Origin: Cellvibrionales bacterium UBA7375 | GTDB lineage: Bacteria; Pseudomonadota; Gammaproteobacteria; Pseudomonadales; Porticoccaceae | DNA: 8,188 nucleotides | NCBI GenBank assembly: GCA_002469845.1 | Contig: DKNZ01000066.1 | Coordinates: forward strand, 1-8,188 | Reading direction: 5' to 3' | Part shown: positions 1 through 5,440 of the stretch, piece by piece | Layout: every line of letters starts with the position of its first letter | How positions within the stretch are numbered: the stretch's first letter is position 1 | Position numbers and translations under genes: made by a program | The notes under the pieces: generated by a model | Told to the model about the DNA's origin: nothing | The model's input: only the letters and a program-made list of their open reading frames with translations | The model's database searches: none

Positions 1-1
1 C

Positions 2-904
2 GGTCGTGGTATTGGTCCAGCCTATGAGGACAAAGTGGCAAGGAGAGGATTGCGTCTAAGTGATATGGCCAATATGGAGCGGTTTGCAGATAAGCTAAAG
101 ACAGTCTTGGAGTATCATAATTTCGCATTAACCCAATATTATAACGCTGAGCCGGTAGATTTTGATAAAACCCTAGCATTAGCAAAAACTTGGGCTAAGG
201 CCTTACTGCCAATGATGGCAGATGTAACCGATATTTTGCATACTGCTCGTGAAGCAGGGGAAAATATCCTATTTGAAGGCGCTCAGGGCTCCCTATTGGA
301 TATTGACCATGGAACCTATCCATTTGTAACTTCTTCCAATACCACCGCGGGCGGAACCGCCACAGGCAGTGGTTTTGGTCCAATGTATCTAGATTACGTA
401 TTAGGTATCACCAAAGCCTATACCACTCGAGTAGGTTCAGGACCATTCCCGACGGAGCTGCATTGTGATATTGGTAATTATTTGGGTGAAAAAGGCCATG
501 AATTTGGAACTACTACCGGTCGTGAGCGCCGTTGCGGTTGGTTTGATGCGGTCGCCCTAAGACGTGCGGTGCGCATTAATAGTATTACTGGTATTTGCTT
601 AACTAAATTGGATGTTTTAGATGGTCTTGATGAAGTTAAGATATGCATAGGGTACAAAAATGCTGAGGGTAATTCTGTAGACAATCCAACCCATGCCGAT
701 GACTTTGAAGGCATAGTGCCAGTCTATGAAACACTTCCTGGTTGGAGCGATGTAACAGTGGGTGTTCAGGCTTTAGATAATTTACCTGCCAATGCCCAAG
801 CTTATATTAGTCGTATTGAAGAGCTTATCGGTGCGCCGGTTGATGTTGTTTCTACTGGCCCAGATCGGGTTGAGACCATCGTTTTAAGACACGCCTTTAA
901 TTAG
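2..904 (+). CDS. purA: Adenylosuccinate synthetase PurA, 5'-truncated by the window edge
   Basis: PurA joins IMP and aspartate using GTP to make adenylosuccinate, the first committed step from IMP to AMP, in the cytoplasm. The frame is open from base 2 to a TAG at 902-904, giving about 300 residues. The family is near 430, so roughly the first 125 residues, including the N-terminal GTP-binding loop, lie off the window. The fragment opens with GRGIGPAYEDK, the IMP-contact region. It continues with FEGAQGSLLDIDHGTYPFV and SSNTTAGG (bases about 272-358), the aspartate-loop region TTGRERRCGWFD (about 512-547), and the guanine-recognition motif TKLDVLDGL (about 602-628). It ends with STGPDR shortly before the stop. 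The whole order matches E. coli PurA as I remember it. A GTG at 35 lies inside the conserved core and is not the start. The 3' end overlaps the convergent kinase gene by 8 bp. Identification is secure. Confidence 0.97.
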   Translation, partial: GRGIGPAYEDKVARRGLRLSDMANMERFADKLKTVLEYHNFALTQYYNAEPVDFDKTLALAKTWAKALLPMMADVTDILHTAREAGENILFEGAQGSLLDIDHGTYPFVTSSNTTAGGTATGSGFGPMYLDYVLGITKAYTTRVGSGPFPTELHCDIGNYLGEKGHEFGTTTGRERRCGWFDAVALRRAVRINSITGICLTKLDVLDGLDEVKICIGYKNAEGNSVDNPTHADDFEGIVPVYETLPGWSDVTVGVQALDNLPANAQAYISRIEELIGAPVDVVSTGPDRVETIVLRHAFN

Positions 905-1799
905 CCGAAGGCTGGCTATAATTAGTAATTTGTCGCGTTTTTCCAAGCTTAAAAAGGTGGTCAGCGCGGCTTGGCATCTCGCTCAGGATGTTTTCGGTAA
1001 CCCTTTGAAAATAGTTAATAAACCGTCGTATTTGCTGTTCATTCATAACGCCTGATCGGTTATCCATACCTTCTTTTTCCAATCTTTTGATCATCTTCTG
1101 TTCTTGCTCTAGGCGCCAGTGAAATACCGTATCAAAAGAGGGCGCCTGCAACATAATTAACTCATCAGCTAGGTTAAATAGTGCTTGGTAGTCACTTTGT
1201 ATCGCATTGTTCACATAGTTGCGCCAAATACCGTCTCTATCGTCCTGTTCTTCCAAGCTGTTAATAGGTTGAGTTAATTGCTCTAAAGGTTCAGGTTTAG
1301 CACCCAAGCACCAACCTTCAAGGACAATTAAACCTACCTTACCCTCTATGGTTTCTAGGCTATCGAATGAAGCTCTGTCATCAATGCTTTTATCAAAGCG
1401 GGTGATAACCGTTTTTTGACCTTTGACTAGGCTTTGAATGCAATCCATAGCAAGTTGTACGTCATGGGTCCCTGGGACGCCGCGAGTTTCTAATAAAGGG
1501 TGTACAGTGCTCCCTAAATCAATGCGCTCAGCTTTAGTTAAATAAAAATCATCGAGTGATAATGAAACAGTGGTTACACCAAGTCGATCAGCAACAATAG
1601 TACATAAATAGTCTGCAAGTGTTGATTTCCCTGAGCCTTGGCAGCCATTAATACCTATTATTTTTGGCGCATTATTTGGATTAAAGTTATCAGATATGCT
1701 TTTTACTAAGGGGAAAAACCATTGGTTAGCAATGTCCAAATAAGTTGATGGCAATTGATTGCGATCGAGAAATGCCTGTTCCTGAGAAGTGATGTTCAT
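897..1799 (-). CDS. P-loop kinase of the D-glycerate 3-kinase (GLYK/YggC) family
   Basis: The protein probably phosphorylates D-glycerate with ATP to 3-phosphoglycerate in the cytoplasm, feeding glycolysis; some bacterial homologues such as E. coli YggC lack a proven substrate. From the ATG at 1799 the protein has 300 residues. It carries a Walker A loop GCQGSGKST (residues 52-60), the strand-end motif SLDDFYLTK (81-89) with D83/D84, the family block VHPLLETRGVPGTHD (99-113), and a Walker B-like stretch LIVLEGWCLG (157-166). The frame stays open upstream to a TTG at 1862, but no ribosome site precedes it. A second ATG at 1814 also lacks one, whereas GGAAAAAG lies just upstream of the ATG at 1799, so I prefer 1799. 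The N-terminal 45 residues look like a family helical extension. It is convergent with purA and divergent from the phosphatase gene. Family is confident; exact substrate is inferred. Confidence 0.85.
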   Translation of the reverse strand: MNITSQEQAFLDRNQLPSTYLDIANQWFFPLVKSISDNFNPNNAPKIIGINGCQGSGKSTLADYLCTIVADRLGVTTVSLSLDDFYLTKAERIDLGSTVHPLLETRGVPGTHDVQLAMDCIQSLVKGQKTVITRFDKSIDDRASFDSLETIEGKVGLIVLEGWCLGAKPEPLEQLTQPINSLEEQDDRDGIWRNYVNNAIQSDYQALFNLADELIMLQAPSFDTVFHWRLEQEQKMIKRLEKEGMDNRSGVMNEQQIRRFINYFQRVTENILSEMPSRADHLFKLGKTRQITNYSQPSAN

Positions 1800-1889
1800 A
1801 GATGCTTTTTCCATAGCAAGGCTATTAAAAATAGTTAATAACTGAGAAGTTGTTGTACTCAAAAATGAGTGATCGCTTGTGGCTAATCA

Positions 1890-1900
1890 TAGCTTATAGG
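1890..1900 (-). repeat. 11-bp motif CCTATAAGCTA, copy facing the kinase gene
   Basis: Read on the minus strand this is CCTATAAGCTA, about 90 bp upstream of the preferred kinase start. An identical copy lies on the plus strand at 2051-2061 in front of the phosphatase, so each gene has the motif in its own direction of transcription. It includes TATAAG, a possible -10 element, or it could be a binding site. The match stops at a mismatch on both sides. Confidence 0.5.
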
Positions 1901-2044
1901 TGGTAGCCTAGAGAATTTAAATACAACATTATCTCATCTACGCTAAGCAAGCTTATGATTGAGTATTACTGGCTTTAGTAAATCTACAACAACAATTATA
2001 TTAGCATAGATCTAAAAGCTAAGACTAGCGCGTAAAGCCCTGAA

Positions 2045-2050
2045 TATAAT
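2045..2050 (+). promoter_or_regulatory. Candidate -10 hexamer for the alkaline phosphatase gene
   Basis: A perfect TATAAT lies about 100 bp upstream of the phosphatase start. The best spaced -35 is only AAGACT (2021-2026, 18-bp spacer), a poor match to TTGACA. That would suit a promoter needing an activator, but no activator site is recognisable. The hexamer directly abuts the 11-bp motif at 2051-2061. Confidence 0.35.
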
Positions 2051-2061
2051 CCTATAAGCTA
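2051..2061 (+). repeat. 11-bp motif CCTATAAGCTA, copy facing the phosphatase gene
   Basis: This is an exact copy of the motif found on the minus strand at 1890-1900, so the two form an inverted pair about 150 bp apart in the divergent spacer. It begins immediately after the TATAAT at 2045-2050, a position where a bound regulator could interfere with transcription. Confidence 0.5.
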
Positions 2062-2138
2062 ATGTATATACAGGTATCAAAATTTTAATAATAATTATCT
2101 AATGTTGTTATCATAGGATGATGATGACCCATAAGTAC

Positions 2139-2144
2139 AAAGGA
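2139..2144 (+). promoter_or_regulatory. Ribosome binding site that fixes the phosphatase start
   Basis: AAAGGA lies 6 nt before the ATG at 2151. The earlier in-frame ATG cluster at 2118-2126 has only an AGG touching the first ATG, which is too close. The start at 2151 also places a signal peptide exactly at the N-terminus, so both lines of evidence agree. Confidence 0.75.
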
Positions 2145-2150
2145 TCCAGC

Positions 2151-3776
2151 ATGAAAAACCTTTTGATTTTAGCTCTAGCTTTGCTAGCAGGCTGTGATAT
2201 GCCAAATAATCACCAGTCTAACGAGCTAGATTCCTCTTTGACCCTAGTCAATGAGAATAATCATTGGTTCAAAGCAGCTGCTCAAAAGGTTGAGAAAAAT
2301 AGACTGATAGCCGAGACAATTAAAAATCATAAAGGTGCAGCAAAAAATATTATATTATTTGTTGGTGATGGCATGAGTTTGACCACCGTTACCGCCTCGC
2401 GAATTTTTGAGGGACAGCAACAGGGCTTATTAGGCGAAGAAAACAACCTAAGCTTTGATGATTTTCCTTTTTCTGGTTTAGCAAAGACCTACGCGGTTGA
2501 TACTCAGGTGCCAGATTCTGCAAGTACCATGACTGCCATAATAAGCGGTGTAAAAACCAATAAAGGATTAGTGGGTATTGATGAATCGGTTGTTCGCGGC
2601 GACTGTGGTAATCAGGTAGGTAATGAGGTGGTCTCTGCCCTAGATCTGGCCGAGCTTGCTGGCTTGTCTACAGGTATAGTAACAACAACCAGAGTGACTC
2701 ATGCAACACCCGCAGCAACCTATGCTAAGTCGCCAGATAGAGACTGGGAAGACCCCTCTGAAATGCCCAAGCAGGCCATTGAACTTGGATGTGTTGATAT
2801 CGCTACACAGCTTATTCAATATCAGGCCAATATAAACACCCGTTATGCAGGTGCAAAAAGCGATGGCATTGAGGTAGTAATGGGTGGCGGGCGGCGTCAC
2901 TTTCTCCCAGAAAAATCATCCGCTGACACAGAAAATACGCTAAAGGGTAATCGGCCCGATGGTCGAAACTTAATATCCGAATGGAAGGCACTCTATCCCA
3001 AGGGTTTATTTTTAAATAATCGCGCGGATTTTGATAGCGCAGATTTTGATAGGGCTCAAAAGATATTTGGCCTCTTTAATAAGTCACATATGCGTTTTGA
3101 TGCGGATAGAAAAACAAAAAAGATTAAAGAGCCGTCATTGAGCGAAATGACCGATAAAGCAATACAGGTATTAGCCAAAAACCCCAAAGGGTTTTTCTTG
3201 ATGGTTGAAGCAGGAAGAATAGATCATGCTCATCATGCGGGTAATGCCTATAATGCGCTTTCTGACACTGTTGAGTTTTCAAATGCTGTAGAAGTGGCTT
3301 TGAATAAGACTAGCACAGAGGATACATTAATTATTGTCACAGCGGATCATGGTCATGTTTTTACTATGGCCGGTTATCCCAAGCGTGGGAATCCTATTTT
3401 GGGAAAGGTGATTTCCATGGGTGAAACAAAGCCAAAATTAGCACTGGATAACTTACCTTATACCACTTTGGGTTACGCCAACGGTCGAGGTCATAGACAT
3501 CTAGGATTAGAAACAAACGCAGATGAATGCTATGACGGACCAATTTTTGCTGGGCGAGCCAATCTTATAGGGAAGGACACCACACAATCGGGATTTTTCC
3601 AAGAGTCCTTGATTCCATTGCAGTCTGAAACACATTCTGGTGAGGATGTGGCTATTTATGCTTCAGGGCCCGGTGCCCATTTAATTTCGGGCAGTAACGA
3701 ACAAACCATTGTTTTTCATGCCATTAATCATGCGGGCGGGTTACTTAGCAGGGCTAGCAAAGCACTCAAAAATTAA
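2151..3776 (+). CDS. Lipoprotein alkaline phosphatase, PhoA family with mammalian-type active site
   Basis: This enzyme hydrolyses phosphate monoesters at alkaline pH, probably releasing phosphate outside the inner membrane. The product has 541 residues. It begins with a lipoprotein signal, MKNLLILALALLAGC, with the lipid-bearing cysteine at C15. Aligning by motif with E. coli PhoA: D73 (GDGMS) equals D51, S123 in PDSAS is the nucleophile S102, and H184/T186 in THATPAA replace D153/T155. R197 equals R166, E353 and D358 in VEAGRIDHAHH equal E322 and D327, H359 replaces K328, and H362 equals H331. D399/H400 (TADHG) equal D369/H370, and H495 (ETHSGED) equals H412. All metal ligands are therefore present. 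The His pair at positions 153/328 is the mammalian pattern. C152 and C214 are 62 residues apart, like the C121-C183 disulfide of human placental phosphatase. It converges on the M48 gene with an 8-nt gap. No Pho box was found. Confidence 0.93.
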   Translation: MKNLLILALALLAGCDMPNNHQSNELDSSLTLVNENNHWFKAAAQKVEKNRLIAETIKNHKGAAKNIILFVGDGMSLTTVTASRIFEGQQQGLLGEENNLSFDDFPFSGLAKTYAVDTQVPDSASTMTAIISGVKTNKGLVGIDESVVRGDCGNQVGNEVVSALDLAELAGLSTGIVTTTRVTHATPAATYAKSPDRDWEDPSEMPKQAIELGCVDIATQLIQYQANINTRYAGAKSDGIEVVMGGGRRHFLPEKSSADTENTLKGNRPDGRNLISEWKALYPKGLFLNNRADFDSADFDRAQKIFGLFNKSHMRFDADRKTKKIKEPSLSEMTDKAIQVLAKNPKGFFLMVEAGRIDHAHHAGNAYNALSDTVEFSNAVEVALNKTSTEDTLIIVTADHGHVFTMAGYPKRGNPILGKVISMGETKPKLALDNLPYTTLGYANGRGHRHLGLETNADECYDGPIFAGRANLIGKDTTQSGFFQESLIPLQSETHSGEDVAIYASGPGAHLISGSNEQTIVFHAINHAGGLLSRASKALKN

Positions 3777-3784
3777 TAGAATAA

Positions 3785-4843
3785 TTAATCAATAAGATTG
3801 GGTTTTACAGGTTCACCAGCAGCAATTTTTCTATTAATTTCTTCAATTGTTTTTGAAATCGCTAAAAATCTTTCCGAAGTTGCAGGGTGAGAAGCTGAGT
3901 GATTTGAGCCAATATTACTGGGGTGTTCTGCAGCCATGTCTCGCCAAAAATCAGCCACACCCTCTAAGGGTAATCCAGCGACGCTCATATAGTACAGTGC
4001 CACATAGTCAGCCTCAGCTTCGAAATCTTGAGAAAAAGCACTAGCACCAGCACTACCAAACATTCCTTGAGTATTAATGCCATTAGCAGACGCTGCAAGG
4101 TCAAGTAAGGTGCCAAGCATACGGTTACTCTGTTTCTTATCTATATGACCCATTAGGTTGTGACCCAATTCATGGGCAATCACTAATGCAAGATCTTGAT
4201 CATCCTGTGCAAAGCGCATCATTCCCTTAGTAATAATGATTCTTTTACCATCGGCATAAGCGTTTACCGCGTCACTCTCACTCAGCACTGCGGGGTAGCC
4301 GCAAATTTTTTCTTGCTGAATGATTAAATTCACTAATTCACCCTCTCTCTGAGCAGTCAGTTTTACTTGAGGAGATTCGGAGGTTTGGGTACGAGCTATC
4401 TCGGTATAAAATTTATTATTTTTTATTGGGCTGGCATCAAAAGGTACATCATTTATTGCAATAACCTTATCCTTAAATTTAAGCCCTGCCTTTGCGGCGG
4501 GACCGTTTTTATCAACCCAAGTAATCACAAAATTATCACTACCAAGAAGTTTTTCGGCAGTAACTCTCCATCCATCTTGAAACTCTGAGCTCGAAGCGCC
4601 CTGGGCACCCGCTGAGTTTATTTGCTTGTTTGGACAGAATTGACTGGCTGATTTTAGAATTGGATAGGAGACAGTATAAAGTCGCTGCTTGTAACCTAGA
4701 TACTTTTTAAGGGCCAATTCTCTTTGAATAGCCACTTCCGCATCGAGTTCGTTACTATCATAATTAATTCGAGAGGTGTTGGGCGCTGCACAGGCAGTAA
4801 TTAGCATTGTTATCACTAAGAATGGTATAGATAAATTGTGCAT
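3785..4843 (-). CDS. PDZ-domain M48 zinc metallopeptidase lipoprotein
   Basis: This is a membrane-anchored envelope protease, probably degrading or processing misfolded envelope proteins; the substrate cannot be read from sequence. The 352-residue product starts with a lipoprotein signal ending in the lipobox ITAC (C18). A PDZ domain spans about residues 88-175, with the typical core GPAAKAGLKFKDKVIAIND. The M48 protease domain follows: HELGH (224-228) supplies two zinc ligands and the catalytic glutamate, and EAEAD (275-279) supplies the third ligand E275 and conserved D279. SHPATSER (318-325) is the late histidine block, where in BepA-like enzymes a histidine can cap the zinc. C70 and C181 bracket the PDZ and could form a disulfide. 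The ATG at 4843 has a weak AGAAG upstream but gives a complete signal peptide. The PDZ before the protease differs from BepA, which has C-terminal TPR repeats. The protease family is certain, the role inferred. Confidence 0.9.
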   Translation of the reverse strand: MHNLSIPFLVITMLITACAAPNTSRINYDSNELDAEVAIQRELALKKYLGYKQRLYTVSYPILKSASQFCPNKQINSAGAQGASSSEFQDGWRVTAEKLLGSDNFVITWVDKNGPAAKAGLKFKDKVIAINDVPFDASPIKNNKFYTEIARTQTSESPQVKLTAQREGELVNLIIQQEKICGYPAVLSESDAVNAYADGKRIIITKGMMRFAQDDQDLALVIAHELGHNLMGHIDKKQSNRMLGTLLDLAASANGINTQGMFGSAGASAFSQDFEAEADYVALYYMSVAGLPLEGVADFWRDMAAEHPSNIGSNHSASHPATSERFLAISKTIEEINRKIAAGEPVKPNLID

Positions 4844-4881
4844 ATAATGACGCTTCTATTTTCAAGTAAAAAAAGAATTTC

Positions 4882-4910
4882 CCTATAAAATACCAAGACT
4901 CTGAAAACAA
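4882..4910 (-). promoter_or_regulatory. Candidate promoter of the M48 lipoprotein gene
   Basis: On the minus strand a TTGTTT -35 (4905-4910) and a TATAGG -10 (4882-4887) are separated by 17 bp, about 40 bp from the start codon. Each hexamer matches the sigma-70 consensus at only four positions, so this is a weak call. Confidence 0.25.
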
Positions 4911-5141
4911 GGTAAGATGGCTTGGTTAATTTAGCTAGATCCTAAAGAAAAATTTTATATTTATTTCTTAAATTATAGCTGTAATAAACCTAATAAACGC
5001 TACATATTTAATTTCTAGTCTGAAAAGTTTAACCTAAAAGATACATAAGACTTTCAATGTTGGCGCAGGGATTTATTCAAACCTTTTACTTAAGTTTTAT
5101 ATAGAGTCTTATATTAAAAATAAAGCACGCATCAATCATCT

Positions 5142-5170
5142 TTGGCATAAAATAGGTGTTATCATATCAA
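5142..5170 (+). promoter_or_regulatory. Candidate promoter upstream of the broken small frame
   Basis: TTGGCA (5142-5147, five of six matches to TTGACA) and TATCAA (5165-5170, four of six) lie 17 bp apart. Transcription would start near 5177, run through the short frame at 5251 and stop at the hairpin at 5369-5399, making an RNA of roughly 220 nt. In an AT-rich region such matches arise easily, so confidence is low. Confidence 0.25.
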
Positions 5171-5250
5171 ATAATAAAAAAAACATATGTATATAAAGTC
5201 AGCAATGGATTAGCTGAAAATATAACAAACAAAATTTGGGACTAAATAAT

Positions 5251-5354
5251 ATGCTTAATAACTTCAATAAAAGCTTTAAATTTCTTGCCATGGTGCTATT
5301 AGTGGAAATATTGAGTTAAATGGATTTTCGGTAGGTTTCACTGCAATTTTTTAA
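5251..5354 (+). pseudogene. Possible deletion remnant of an outer-membrane (TonB receptor-like) gene
   Basis: An ATG at 5251, with GGGA 9 nt upstream, opens a 22-codon frame starting MLNNFNKSFKFLAMVLLV and stopping at 5317-5319. Its start looks like a signal peptide: polar and basic residues, then a hydrophobic run. In the next frame, from 5304, the DNA reads GNIELNGFSVGFTAIF and then a TAA at 5352-5354, directly before a strong terminator. That tail alternates F-x-V-x-F-x-A-x-F and ends in Phe, which is the C-terminal beta-signal of outer-membrane barrels such as TonB-dependent receptors. The simplest reading is an ancestral secreted barrel gene that lost its middle by an out-of-frame internal deletion, leaving its two ends and its terminator. 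A TonB receptor next to a laminarinase would fit a glucan-uptake locus. Alternatives are a leader peptide for the transcript ended by the hairpin, or chance. The frames are seen; the history is inferred from few residues. Confidence 0.35.
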
Positions 5355-5368
5355 GCTAGCAATGTAAT

Positions 5369-5399
5369 AAAAAAACCTGTTTTTTTTACAGGTTTTTTT
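5369..5399. terminator. Strong rho-independent terminator upstream of the GH16 gene
   Basis: A perfect 12-bp stem, AAAAAAACCTGT (5369-5380) with ACAGGTTTTTTT (5388-5399), encloses a loop of seven T. The A-run on one arm and T-run on the other let it work in either direction. On the plus strand it ends transcription arriving from the broken frame, 15 nt after that frame's last TAA. It stands only 41 bp before the GH16 start. Confidence 0.85.
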
Positions 5400-5412
5400 G
5401 CTCAAATATAAT
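5385..5412 (+). promoter_or_regulatory. Candidate GH16 promoter overlapping the terminator
   Basis: TTTACA (5385-5390, five of six to TTGACA) and a perfect TATAAT (5407-5412) are separated by 16 bp. The -35 element lies in the loop and right arm of the terminator hairpin. Transcription would begin near 5419, leaving a leader of about 20 nt with the ribosome site TAAGGT (5429-5434) 6 nt before the ATG. It is the only good promoter-like sequence between the terminator and the gene. Confidence 0.5.
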
Positions 5413-5440
5413 AACTTATTATCAAATTTAAGGTCCCAAG

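Larger units (their letters stand above)
1800..2150. other. Divergent intergenic region between the kinase and phosphatase genes
   Basis: This AT-rich spacer must hold the promoters of two divergent genes. I see no gene in it. It contains an 11-bp motif in inverted copies, an ACTCA/TGAGT inverted repeat (1857-1870) near the kinase start, and a good -10 hexamer for the phosphatase. I looked for a Pho box (two CTGTCAT-type repeats), which would be expected for a classical phosphate-starvation phosphatase, and could not find a convincing one. Confidence 0.6.
4844..5250. other. Long AT-rich intergenic region upstream of the GH16 locus
   Basis: About 400 bp with no convincing gene on either strand and a visibly higher A+T content than the flanking genes. 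It must hold the M48 promoter at its left end and probably a promoter for the short broken frame at its right end. An 8-bp inverted repeat ATAAGACT/AGTCTTAT (5045-5052 and 5105-5112) is present with a 52-nt gap; its meaning is unclear. The base composition would suit decayed or regulatory DNA. Confidence 0.6.

Noticed and set aside
478..714. Minus-strand open frame inside purA
   Set aside because: It is antisense to strongly conserved PurA sequence, has no ribosome site and resembles no family; it follows from the codon use of purA.
1800..1862. Upstream TTG start extending the kinase by 21 residues
   Set aside because: No Shine-Dalgarno lies before 1862, while the ATG at 1799 has GGAAAAAG upstream and gives a length usual for the family.
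2118..2150. Earlier ATG cluster for the phosphatase
   Set aside because: It would put 11 polar residues before the lipoprotein signal and lacks a properly spaced ribosome site; the ATG at 2151 has both.
1863..2150. Pho box in front of the phosphatase gene
   Set aside because: No pair of CTGTCAT-like repeats 11 bp apart could be found on either strand.
3771..3790. AT-rich inverted repeat between the phosphatase and M48 stops
   Set aside because: ATTAAT repeats without any G-C pair are unlikely to form a terminator and are expected in AT-rich DNA.
5060..5080. Sigma-54-like promoter (TTGGCGC followed by TTTATTC)
   Set aside because: The -24 part resembles the consensus, but the invariant GC of the -12 element is missing.
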